This document shows, one piece after another, positions 8,249 to 14,353 of a DNA stretch of 20,247 bases (positions are counted from its first letter, which is position 1; each line of letters opens with the position of its first letter). This stretch comes from an uncultured Eubacteriales bacterium. Its GTDB lineage: Bacteria; Bacillota; Clostridia; Oscillospirales; Acutalibacteraceae. The DNA is taken from NCBI GenBank assembly GCA_900316925.1, contig ONEU01000028.1, positions 1-20,247 on the forward strand, in the 5' to 3' direction. The notes under the pieces are model-generated. The model worked only from the letters and a program-made list of their open reading frames with translations. It was not told the DNA's origin and ran no database searches. The position numbers and the translations under genes were made by a program.

Positions 8249-8641
8249 ATGACATTCGGAGAAAAACTCAGACAGTACCGGACAAAGCAGAAAATGACAC
8301 AGCAGGAAGCAGCTCAGGGAGCAGGCATCAGCCGGCGAACCTATCTCTATTATGAATCAGGAGAAAAATATCCACGCAGCAAAGAGACTGTTCAACGGCT
8401 GGCAGATCTCTTCGGCGTGGATATCAACAGACTTCTCCCGGAGGATGATGAGTATCTGTTTCAACAGTTTCACGAGCTTCCCGCAGATAAACAGGAGGAG
8501 CTGTTCCGTCAGATGGCATCGGTATTCTTCCAGAGCCGTCAGATCCCTCAGGAACGGAAACAGCTGGTCTTTGAAAATATCACCGCCCTGTATCAGCAGG
8601 CGGCTGATACTAATGCGGCGCTGGAGTTCTCAGAGCCGTGA
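8249..8641 (+). CDS. XRE-family helix-turn-helix regulator
   Basis: This is a 130-residue cytoplasmic repressor-type protein. Residues 1-60 form a classic Cro/CI helix-turn-helix (FGEKLRQYRTKQKMTQQEAA, then 'ISRRTYLYYESGEKYPRSKE'). Residues 68-130 are charged and helical and may mediate dimerisation. No peptidase or sensor domain is visible. The start is ATG 8249, 10 nt after GGAAGGAG at 8231-8238. Longer readings from 8111 or 8226 would place the promoter or the ribosome site inside the gene. The stop is only 7 bp from the end of the convergent 284-residue gene, leaving no room for a terminator between them. The target genes are unknown. Confidence 0.9.
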   Translation: MTFGEKLRQYRTKQKMTQQEAAQGAGISRRTYLYYESGEKYPRSKETVQRLADLFGVDINRLLPEDDEYLFQQFHELPADKQEELFRQMASVFFQSRQIPQERKQLVFENITALYQQAADTNAALEFSEP

Positions 8642-8648
8642 CAGCAAC

Positions 8649-9503
8649 CTATTCCGCACACAGCAGCTCTTGCGGCTCTTTCAGGTGACGGAGCCGCTGT
8701 ACCAGTCTGTCAGCGGTATAGAGAGTATTACCGTCGCCGCATTTCTCCGGCAGCAGTCCCGCCAGTTCCTTCACCCCGCCAAGACTGTATAACGCTGACA
8801 GGAAATAACCTTCTGCAACCGTTTGCGCACGCAGGCGCTGATACCGGTAGGGAAATTCCGGGAAGTATTCATAGATCACCGTTCCCTTCAGTGATACGGC
8901 AGGCCGGGCAGTCGTGAACACCAATGTCCGCTCCGACAGCGGCAGGTGTCGGGTGATCGTATCCGGCGCAATGAGGATATCACAGTTCGACAGTCCCTCC
9001 GGAGTATTTGTCACAAGCAGCGGTACTCCCCACTGCTCCATCAGCCGCTCTGATTCCCGCTCGTAAAAACGCGGCATACTGCTGACTACCGTCAGCGCAG
9101 AGGTCTCCTGCAGGAGCTTCCCCAGATAGGCGGGATTCTCCGCCATGGGATCGTAATAGGCAATCCGCAGCGGCTGTGACAGTCTGCCGGTTTCCCGCAG
9201 CAGGTGCAGAACGAAATTCTGCATCAGGCATTTGTCGAGAGCATTGCTCTCAAACCGGCGGAAGGGTGTCCGGGATAAGTCCAGTTCCTGACTGCACAGA
9301 ATCGTTTTCGGCGCTCCTACGGCGTATTCATAGAGCTTCTTGTAACGGATTTCTCCGCGATAGGCATGGTAGCAGAGATACAGCACCGTTACCTTGTTCT
9401 GCTTCTTGACTCTCGCCGTAATCTCATAGGGTTGGAACAGCGAACGGAGTCTGCGGCTCAGCGTCAGGCTCTTCTCTCTTTTGACATCGAGTACGATCAG
9501 CAT
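8649..9503 (-). CDS. Protein of unknown function, 284 residues
   Basis: I do not recognise this family. It looks cytoplasmic, with no signal peptide or membrane helix. The N-terminal half (1-110) is basic with beta-like segments. Residues 111-210 alternate strand and helix in a Rossmann-like way: 'LRIAYYDPMA', 'ALTVVSSMP', 'GVPLLVTNTPEGLSNCDILIAPD', 'RTLVFTTARPAVSL'. No P-loop, GxGxxG or catalytic motif is evident. The pattern of strands ending in 'SSMP', 'TNTPEG' and 'IAPD' could suit ligand or cofactor binding, but this is speculation. ATG 9503 has only a weak ribosome site (AGAAAG/GAAGTG). A perfect -10 TATAAT lies on the - strand at 9541-9536, with no good -35. The real gene is supported by length, codon use and a terminator upstream that separates it from the lipoprotein gene. 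Confidence 0.75.
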   Translation of the reverse strand: MLIVLDVKREKSLTLSRRLRSLFQPYEITARVKKQNKVTVLYLCYHAYRGEIRYKKLYEYAVGAPKTILCSQELDLSRTPFRRFESNALDKCLMQNFVLHLLRETGRLSQPLRIAYYDPMAENPAYLGKLLQETSALTVVSSMPRFYERESERLMEQWGVPLLVTNTPEGLSNCDILIAPDTITRHLPLSERTLVFTTARPAVSLKGTVIYEYFPEFPYRYQRLRAQTVAEGYFLSALYSLGGVKELAGLLPEKCGDGNTLYTADRLVQRLRHLKEPQELLCAE

Positions 9504-9566
9504 ACTATCACTTCTTTCTGATATCTTGTAACTTTATTATATGCGTTGACCGGCTCAAAAAATGCC

Positions 9567-9595
9567 AAAAAAAGAAGCCGCTGTCACACGGCTTC
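9567..9595 (-). terminator. Terminator of the 11-mer repeat lipoprotein gene
   Basis: On the - strand GAAGCCG (9595-9589) pairs with CGGCTTC (9580-9574) around an 8-nt loop. Seven T follow (9573-9567). Confidence 0.9.
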
Positions 9596-9606
9596 CTGGG
9601 AATCTG

Positions 9607-10068
9607 CTATCGGTTATCGGTGGTGTCGCTGATCTTATCGGCGGCGTTTTTCACGGTGTTTCCGGCGTTATCGGTGATGTTGGAAATGGTATCACCGACG
9701 TTGCTCGCCGCATTCGATACAATATTGCCTGCGTTGCTTGTGATATTGGAAACGGTATTGCCAAGGTTATCTGCAGCGTTGTTGATCACATCTCCGGCAT
9801 TGCCGACTGCATTGCCTACGGGATTATGATCCGGGGGGTTATTGTCATAGATCAGGTCATCCTCGTCACCGATAATGCCATTGCCGTCGGTGACCTGTCC
9901 GTTGCGGGGAGGCACTCCTGCGGCTCGGCTCCCGTCGGCATTGGGAAGCTGTGTGGCTGAAGGGGTGGAGGCTGTCTGGTCCGGAGCGGTGTTCTCGTTG
10001 GTCTTGCAGGCCGTCAGACAAAGGCATAGCGTGAACAATGCGCCGATGGTAAGAATCCTTCGTTTCAT
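9607..10068 (-). CDS. Small lipoprotein with 11-residue amphipathic repeats
   Basis: This is a 153-residue predicted membrane-anchored lipoprotein on the outer face. A basic N-terminus and hydrophobic segment end in the lipobox L18-T-A-C21. Residues 22-85 are a Pro/Asn/Asp-rich linker. Residues 86-151 are six tandem 11-residue repeats of the form N-[A/I]-x-x-N-x-G-[D/N]-x-[V/I]-[S/N]. Spacing to AGGAG (7 nt) favours ATG 10068; the ATG at 10086 lies upstream of the ribosome site. Eleven-residue periodicity is typical of helices that lie on membranes or of LEA-like proteins, so the tail may bind the lipid or wall surface. This is inference; no enzyme motif is present. It is divergent from the cytidylate-kinase-like gene. 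Confidence 0.83.
   Translation of the reverse strand: MKRRILTIGALFTLCLCLTACKTNENTAPDQTASTPSATQLPNADGSRAAGVPPRNGQVTDGNGIIGDEDDLIYDNNPPDHNPVGNAVGNAGDVINNAADNLGNTVSNITSNAGNIVSNAASNVGDTISNITDNAGNTVKNAADKISDTTDNR
9616..9813 (-). repeat. Six tandem 33-bp (11-residue) coding repeats
   Basis: The repeat block encodes residues 86-151 of the lipoprotein. Units: NAVGNAGDVIN, NAADNLGNTVS, NITSNAGNIVS, NAASNVGDTIS, NITDNAGNTVK, NAADKISDTTD. The protein phase is kept in all six; the last unit is the most diverged. Confidence 0.85.
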
Positions 10069-10160
10069 ATCCATACTCCTTTTCATTTTCTTACGACATT
10101 AGTATGTGAGATGCGGGGCGATCCATCCGTGGAAAATCCTGGAAAATTCATCAAAACCGC

Positions 10161-10189
10161 TTGACCGTGACGGGAAATCCCGATACAAT
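10161..10189 (+). promoter_or_regulatory. Promoter of the cytidylate-kinase-like gene
   Basis: TTGACC (10161-10166) and TACAAT (10184-10189) are 17 bp apart. The spacer holds an inverted repeat, CGGGA-AA-TCCCG (10171-10182), a possible operator. Confidence 0.78.
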
Positions 10190-10224
10190 AAAGACAAAGA
10201 TTCCTTCAGGAAGGTGTGTTATCC

Positions 10225-10821
10225 ATGTCAGAAATCATTTGTATTGCCAGAAGCTACGGCAGCGGCGGACGAACAATCGGTAAACTGCTGTCTCAATCCA
10301 TGCAGCTCCCCTGCTATGACCGTGAACTGATCTATCTCGCTTCCGAAAACAGCGAACTGAATAAGGAGCTGCTTGCCAGGAATGATGAACGGGTAGTGAA
10401 ACCTTCCTTTCATACTACCGTTCCCTCGGAGATGAATCCGTACCGCTCCCGTGACGATATCTTCGCCTGCCAGTCGAAAATCATCCGTGACGTGGCAGAC
10501 AAAGGAAACTGTGTCATCATCGGCAGATGTGCCTCTCACATTCTCAGAAGCAGTCCTCACAAGGTGCTGCGCGTGTATATCTGGGCGCCGGAGCACGTCT
10601 GCGTCAGGACGGTGATGGAAAAATTTGCCATCTCCGAAAAGGAGGCGCTAAAAATGATCCGTCAGGTCAACAAACACCGTGCCGACTATGTGAAGCACCA
10701 CACCGAATCCTCCTGGACTGATGCCAGGAACTATGATCTGTGTATCGACACCTCCCGACTGACCTATGAACAGGCGGAACAAGCCATCCGTACCTATGCG
10801 GATGTGTTCTTCAAGTGGTAA
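10225..10821 (+). CDS. Cytidylate kinase-like P-loop protein
   Basis: This 198-residue protein matches the cytidylate-kinase-like family (Cytidylate_kin2 type) of Clostridia. The N-terminus 'ICIARSYGSGGRTIG' is the family's modified P-loop. 'PCYDRELI' and 'GNCVIIGRCASHIL' are typical later motifs, and the region 'VYIWAPEHVCVRTVMEK' is followed by a lid-like basic stretch (QVNKHRADYVKHHT). It would transfer phosphate from ATP to a nucleotide or another small substrate. The substrate of these paralogues is not settled, and essential CMP kinase (Cmk) is usually a separate gene, so I give no symbol. ATG 10225 lies 10 nt after AGGAAGG; a GTG at 10216 would overlap that site. It is a single-gene unit with its own promoter and terminator. 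Confidence 0.88.
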   Translation: MSEIICIARSYGSGGRTIGKLLSQSMQLPCYDRELIYLASENSELNKELLARNDERVVKPSFHTTVPSEMNPYRSRDDIFACQSKIIRDVADKGNCVIIGRCASHILRSSPHKVLRVYIWAPEHVCVRTVMEKFAISEKEALKMIRQVNKHRADYVKHHTESSWTDARNYDLCIDTSRLTYEQAEQAIRTYADVFFKW

Positions 10822-10828
10822 TAAACGC

Positions 10829-10865
10829 AAAAGCTGCCGCACCATTCAGAGTGCGACAGCTTTTT
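10829..10865. terminator. Terminator between convergent cytidylate-kinase-like gene and ddh
   Basis: GCTG-C-CGCAC (10833-10842) pairs with GTGCG-A-CAGC (10851-10860) with one mismatch. Four A precede and five T follow, so it is best for the + strand but may also stop ddh transcripts from the - strand. Confidence 0.82.
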
Positions 10866-10933
10866 GTTTTGTGCTGTATACGAATAGGGCCGTTAACAGC
10901 CTTTCATCAACGTCTACAACCGTCTGGTTCCGA

Positions 10934-11920
10934 TTACAGGAAGTGTGCACGCAGCTCCTCGCCCGACTGCTCACACAGATATGCCGGGGGAACATCCAGC
11001 ACCGTCTTACATCCGGTCATGCCCTCGTCTGCCATGCGCTTCACGGCTCTTGCATAAGCTATGATGACACTGGTAGTAAACTCCGGATTGGAATCCAGCT
11101 TCAGGCTGTATTCGATGATGTGGTTGTTCTCCTTATTCACGCCGGTCTTGCCGGAACGGAACACAAATCCGCCATGTGCCATTCCGCTGTGGTCACGGAG
11201 GAACTCTTCCTCGCCGATGAAATGCACAACGGTATTGTAATCTGCAAAGTAGTTGGGCATCTCTTTGATCTGCTTCTCTACCTCAGCAGCATCGGCACCT
11301 TCCTCCAGTACTACAAAGCATTCTCTGAGGTGCTTGTCTCTGGTGGTAAGAGTCGGATTCTTTCCGCTTCTGACTGCCTCTAAGGCTTCGTCAACAGGAA
11401 TGGTGTACTGCTTTGCATTCTTGACGCCCTTGATCCTTCTCACCGCGTCGGAATGTCCCTGGCTGACGCCTTTGCCCCAGAAGGTGTAATCCTCTCCGTC
11501 AGGAAGGATCGCATTGGCGTATACTCTGTTCAGGGAGAACAGACCCGGATCCCAGCCAACAGAGATCATACCGATATGACCGCTTTCCTTTGCTGCTTCA
11601 TCTACATTTTTGAAGTGCTCCGGAATTCTGGCATGGGTATCAAAGCTGTCAATGACGTTGAACAGTCTGGCATACGCAGGTGTCTGCTCCGGAAGGTCGG
11701 TAGCGCTGCCGCCGCAGAGCACCAGTACGTCGATCTTCTCCGTCCACTTCTCTATCTCACTAACGTTGACAACAGGCACATCCGGTGTCAGGATTTTGAC
11801 GGTGCTCGGGTCACGTCTGGTAAATACGGCAACCAGCTCCATATCGTTGGCGGCTGAAACTGCGATTTCTGTTCCCTTGCCAAGATTGCCGTAGCCTAAA
11901 ATTCCGATTCTTGTTTTCAT
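10934..11920 (-). CDS. ddh: meso-Diaminopimelate D-dehydrogenase
   Basis: This 328-residue cytoplasmic NADPH enzyme reductively aminates tetrahydrodipicolinate directly to meso-diaminopimelate, the one-step route to lysine and peptidoglycan precursor. The Rossmann motif 'GILGYGNLGKG' is at the N-terminus. Family-specific stretches follow: 'VLCGGSATDLPEQ', 'VIDSFDTHARIPEH', 'SVGWDPGLFSLNR', 'WGKGVSQGHSDAVRRI', and near the end 'HGGFVFRSG' and 'SNPEFT'. The length is normal for the family (about 320-330). ATG 11920 is chosen because AAAGGA lies 10 nt upstream and the Rossmann fold starts there; an in-frame extension to 11989 would run up to the promoter. Its presence implies a meso-DAP-containing cell wall or lysine made this way. 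Confidence 0.95.
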   Translation of the reverse strand: MKTRIGILGYGNLGKGTEIAVSAANDMELVAVFTRRDPSTVKILTPDVPVVNVSEIEKWTEKIDVLVLCGGSATDLPEQTPAYARLFNVIDSFDTHARIPEHFKNVDEAAKESGHIGMISVGWDPGLFSLNRVYANAILPDGEDYTFWGKGVSQGHSDAVRRIKGVKNAKQYTIPVDEALEAVRSGKNPTLTTRDKHLRECFVVLEEGADAAEVEKQIKEMPNYFADYNTVVHFIGEEEFLRDHSGMAHGGFVFRSGKTGVNKENNHIIEYSLKLDSNPEFTTSVIIAYARAVKRMADEGMTGCKTVLDVPPAYLCEQSGEELRAHFL

Positions 11921-11992
11921 TAAGGGGTCGTCCTTTCCAGATTGGTTTCCGGAAAACCAGAGTGAGTTTTCTTCCTCTGTTTTCCACAATAT

Positions 11993-12021
11993 AGTATAAA
12001 AAAAAATTTTTTATCTGTCAA
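11993..12021 (-). promoter_or_regulatory. ddh promoter with a homopolymeric spacer
   Basis: On the - strand a perfect TTGACA (12021-12016) and TATACT (11998-11993) are 17 bp apart. The spacer contains six A followed by nine T (12012-11998), a rigid or bent A-tract. Confidence 0.8.
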
Positions 12022-12207
12022 TCATTTTTTTACAGAAGTATACGGGATCATTATCGCCCGAAAAAAGTATCCGTCTTTCGTTGCATACCGGGATAACACG
12101 ACCAATAGCCCTTCAATTATCCGACTTCCATCCTCATCAATAACTAAAAAAAGCAGGCACGGGTACTACGAGTTGAGTAAACGTACCTGAAAGTCTGTAA
12201 AAACCAG
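12022..12207. other. Intergenic stretch without a gene
   Basis: This AT-rich DNA lies between the ddh promoter and the foldable block. No open frame with a ribosome site is visible. It ends with a possible promoter, TTGAGT (12173-12178) and TGTAAA (12196-12201) with a 17-bp spacer, which would start transcription near 12208. A short inverted repeat, GGTAC/GTACC, lies around 12162-12187. Confidence 0.4.
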
Positions 12208-12383
12208 CCGTCAAGCGCCCCGACAAGGGGCGTGGCGGCGGAAGTAGAAAATTCACAGCCCTGCTGTGCCGTGCCGGATGTTAGCGAAACTGCACCCTCG
12301 CCTTACCGCATACAGCGTGAGCGCAAGCAAACGACAGCGTGACTACACAGCGTCGGGACGCCGCAGGGGGTTGACTATTTTTT
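12208..12383 (+). ncRNA. Candidate structured small RNA (about 175 nt)
   Basis: This GC-rich block contains no credible ORF but many nested inverted repeats. The ends pair: GTCAA (12210-12214) with TTGAC (12371-12375). Inside are hairpin CGCCCC-GACAA-GGGGCG (12216-12232), a long-range arm GCGGCG (12235-12240) with CGCCGC (12359-12364), and hairpin CACAGC-CCT-GCTGTG (12254-12268). After the closing stem comes TATTTTTT (12376-12383), as in a terminator. A weak promoter just upstream would start transcription at the first paired base. ACAGCGT occurs three times near the 3' side (12312, 12334, 12347). It could instead be a non-coding repeat or mobile-element remnant; I do not recognise a named RNA family. 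Confidence 0.42.
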
Positions 12384-12400
12384 GGGACATGTGATATGAT
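12371..12400 (+). promoter_or_regulatory. Promoter of the nuclease operon
   Basis: TTGACT (12371-12376) and TATGAT (12395-12400) have an 18-bp spacer and a TG one base before the -10 (extended -10). Its -35 coincides with the closing strand of the candidate RNA. Confidence 0.7.
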
Positions 12401-12428
12401 AGGATGGATAAGGAAGAGGTGATGATGA

Positions 12429-12836
12429 ATGACAATTGCTATCTGTCTGGATGATGATAACGGCATCCTGTTCAACGGACGCAGACAAAGCAGGGATCGT
12501 GTACTGATCAACGATCTAATAAATTCCGCTGCGGCGGATCAGATGATCTGGATACACCCTTATTCCCTGCCGTTGTTTCAGGAATTTGCTGATAGAGTGC
12601 GTGTGGATGAGGATTATCTGCATCGGGCAGCGGATACCGATATCTGCTTTGTGGAACGGGAGAAGCTCTCCGGAATGCAGGATAGGATCGACGGTTGGAT
12701 CGTTTACCGTTGGAACCGTCGGTATCCGTCAGATAATAAACTCACAACGGAACTGGACGGCTACCGTAAAACAGCCGAAAGAGACTTTGCCGGCAGTTCA
12801 CATGAAAGGATTACAAGGGAGGAATACAGCCGTTGA
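12429..12836 (+). CDS. Small conserved hypothetical protein next to nuclease gene
   Basis: This is a 135-residue soluble protein. It begins 'MTIAICLDDDNGILFNGRRQS.DRVL', a pattern I associate with a small family in Ruminococcus and Faecalibacterium relatives that is sometimes labelled 'ribonuclease Z'. None of the zinc-binding HxHxDH motif of RNase Z is present, so that label should not be trusted. Later 'MIWIHPYSLPLF' and 'DTDICFVER' are strand-like, and the C-terminus is charged. ATG 12429 follows GGAAGAGG at 12412-12419; the two ATG codons just before it are in another frame that stops after ten codons. The stop overlaps the start of the nuclease gene by 4 bp, so the two are translated together. 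The function is unknown. Confidence 0.8.
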   Translation: MTIAICLDDDNGILFNGRRQSRDRVLINDLINSAAADQMIWIHPYSLPLFQEFADRVRVDEDYLHRAADTDICFVEREKLSGMQDRIDGWIVYRWNRRYPSDNKLTTELDGYRKTAERDFAGSSHERITREEYSR

Positions 12837-13711
12837 AACAATGGAAATCTATCGCGGGTATCCTTCTGATACCAATACTCTGCTTCCTGCTCACCGGCTG
12901 CGATGGGCTGACTGCACAGCCTGCGGATACCTCGGCGGAAGGATTCAGCCTGCGGAACATCCCGGCGTATTCCGGTAAGGCTTACGTTGAGCTGAACAAC
13001 AATATCCCCTATTTTGAGGACAGCGAATATACCACCCAGTCCTTTGAAAGCTACGGCGATCTGGACGCTCTGGGCAGGTGTACGGCCGCCTATGCCTGTG
13101 TTGGGATAGATACCATGCCTACCGAAAAACGCGGCAGTATCGGCGCTGTGAAGCCTACCGGCTGGCATACCGTAAAATACGATAACGTGGACGGCAGCTA
13201 TCTCTATAACCGCTGTCATCTGATCGGCTATCAGCTCACGGCAGAAAACGACAACCGTCAGAACCTGATTACCGGTACACGATACCTGAATGTGGAGGGG
13301 ATGCTTCCCTTTGAAAACATGGTGGCGGACTACGTCAAGGAAACCCGGTACCATGTCCTGTATCGGGTCACACCAATCTTTCAGGGAGATCATCTGCTTG
13401 CCGACGGTGTGGAAATGGAGGCTTTCTCGGTAGAGGACTCCGGAGAAGGAATCTGCTTCCATATCTATGCCTATAACGTCCAGCCCGGTATCGAGATCGA
13501 CTATGCCACCGGCGACAGTAAGATCACCGATGAAGCCGCTGCCAATACCAAAAGAGACTATGTGCTCAATACCAAAAACAAGAAATTCCATCTGCCTGAC
13601 TGTCGGATGGCTGAACAGATCAGCGAGAAAAACAAAGAAGTAAAAAAATCTACCGCCAAGGAACTGCGTGAACAGGGGTATCAAGCCTGCGGCATCTGCA
13701 TCAGCTACTAA
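12833..13711 (+). CDS. Surface lipoprotein DNA/RNA non-specific endonuclease
   Basis: This 292-residue protein has a lipoprotein signal (hydrophobic residues 8-21, lipobox L-L-T-G-C with Cys23), so it should be anchored outside the membrane. The central domain (about 55-225) is a DNA/RNA non-specific endonuclease of the beta-beta-alpha metal type. Key stretch: 'NRCHLIGYQL', with catalytic His129 in place of the usual DRGH context, then 'DNRQNLITGTRYLN', with metal-binding Asn144, then 'GMLPFE'. The C-terminal 50 residues ('YVLNTKNKKFHLPDC' to 'GYQACGIC') form a small domain with three Cys that may bind zinc, common on such nucleases. The start is TTG 12833, 10 nt after AAGGGAGG, overlapping the previous stop. 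It probably degrades extracellular DNA or RNA for nutrients or defence. A strong terminator follows. Confidence 0.92.
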   Translation: MKQWKSIAGILLIPILCFLLTGCDGLTAQPADTSAEGFSLRNIPAYSGKAYVELNNNIPYFEDSEYTTQSFESYGDLDALGRCTAAYACVGIDTMPTEKRGSIGAVKPTGWHTVKYDNVDGSYLYNRCHLIGYQLTAENDNRQNLITGTRYLNVEGMLPFENMVADYVKETRYHVLYRVTPIFQGDHLLADGVEMEAFSVEDSGEGICFHIYAYNVQPGIEIDYATGDSKITDEAAANTKRDYVLNTKNKKFHLPDCRMAEQISEKNKEVKKSTAKELREQGYQACGICISY

Positions 13712-13716
13712 AAAGA

Positions 13717-13753
13717 CTGCTGTACCGGGATCATTCGGTACAGCAGCCTTTTT
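13717..13753 (+). terminator. Terminator of the nuclease operon
   Basis: An 11-bp perfect stem, CTGCTGTACCG (13717-13727) with CGGTACAGCAG (13736-13746), has an 8-nt loop and is followed by CC and five T. Confidence 0.93.
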
Positions 13754-13766
13754 GCGTTCAGGCTGT

Positions 13767-13805
13767 AAAAAAACTGCTGCACAGGAAACAAATCCGTGCA
13801 GCAGT
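13767..13805 (-). terminator. Terminator of the P-loop protein gene
   Basis: On the - strand ACTGCTGCAC (13805-13796) pairs with GTGCAGCAGT (13782-13773), with further GGA/TCC pairing in the loop, followed by seven T. Its stem shares CTGCTG/CAGCAG with the neighbouring + strand terminator. Confidence 0.92.
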
Positions 13806-13829
13806 ATCAATCAACATACGGGAGTCCGA

Positions 13830-14246
13830 TCAGATCTTGACAGATACGGCGTCAAGGCTCTTCGGAAGCTCGCTCTCGTCAGCAGAAACAAGGAAGGTAA
13901 ACTTTGTCTCAGTCTTGGCAGCAAGCACATTGATCTTCTCAATGAACCCTGAGAATGCAGTAAAATCCTGGCCGCCGATCTTCAGTGTGGAATCTACCAG
14001 CACATCCGTGACGTCATAGTTACCGGCGCAGAGTCCGCTCAGAAAACCGAAGAATGCATCATAGCCGCCGATGGAATACTGCTCCGTATCGATCAATCTT
14101 GCTTTATGGGTGACATCATAGGTCAGCTTGGAGCCTTTCTCGATGACGACCACATTGCCGTTTGATGCCTCGACAGCATCATTTGCCAGGCTGATGAGCT
14201 TCTTTGTTTTACCTGTACCCTTTTTTCCTATAATCAGTGTTACCAT
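13830..14246 (-). CDS. Small P-loop protein ('twitching motility PilT'-labelled clostridial family)
   Basis: This 138-residue cytoplasmic protein has a Walker A motif G7-K-K-G-T-G-K-T14. A hydrophobic strand ending in Asp (TDVLVDST) could serve as Walker B. A second strand, 'KFTFLVSADESELP', is near the C-terminus. Clostridial homologues of this size are often named 'twitching motility protein PilT', but the PilT oligomer domains are absent, so I do not accept that function. It probably binds ATP or GTP; its role is unknown. ATG 14246 is preceded by AGGAGG at a good distance. It has its own promoter at 14302-14330. No terminator is evident after pgi upstream, so read-through from pgi may also express it. 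Confidence 0.85.
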   Translation of the reverse strand: MVTLIIGKKGTGKTKKLISLANDAVEASNGNVVVIEKGSKLTYDVTHKARLIDTEQYSIGGYDAFFGFLSGLCAGNYDVTDVLVDSTLKIGGQDFTAFSGFIEKINVLAAKTETKFTFLVSADESELPKSLDAVSVKI

Positions 14247-14301
14247 TACTTTTGCCTCCTTGTAAATTTGACCACAAATTGGTGTAACATCTCTCTATAC
14301 A

Positions 14302-14330
14302 ATTTTACAATAAACAGAGCTGTCTGTCAA
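14302..14330 (-). promoter_or_regulatory. Promoter of the P-loop protein gene
   Basis: On the - strand a perfect TTGACA (14330-14325) and TAAAAT (14307-14302) are 17 bp apart. Downstream in the leader is an inverted repeat, AATTTG-TGGT-CAAATT (14280-14265), just before the ribosome site. Confidence 0.82.
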
Positions 14331-14353
14331 TGAATTTGTTGCTTTTGTCGGGA

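Noticed and set aside
12281..12511. 76-codon - strand frame across the foldable intergenic block
   Set aside because: No ribosome site is seen and it crosses the nuclease promoter and gene start. It is more likely a by-product of the GC-rich block.
12429..12836. Ribonuclease Z
   Set aside because: There is no HxHxDH metal site and the protein is less than half the usual length.
13830..14246. Type IV pilus retraction ATPase PilT
   Set aside because: It is only 138 residues, with a Walker A but none of the PilT-specific boxes; the name is a common misannotation of this family.
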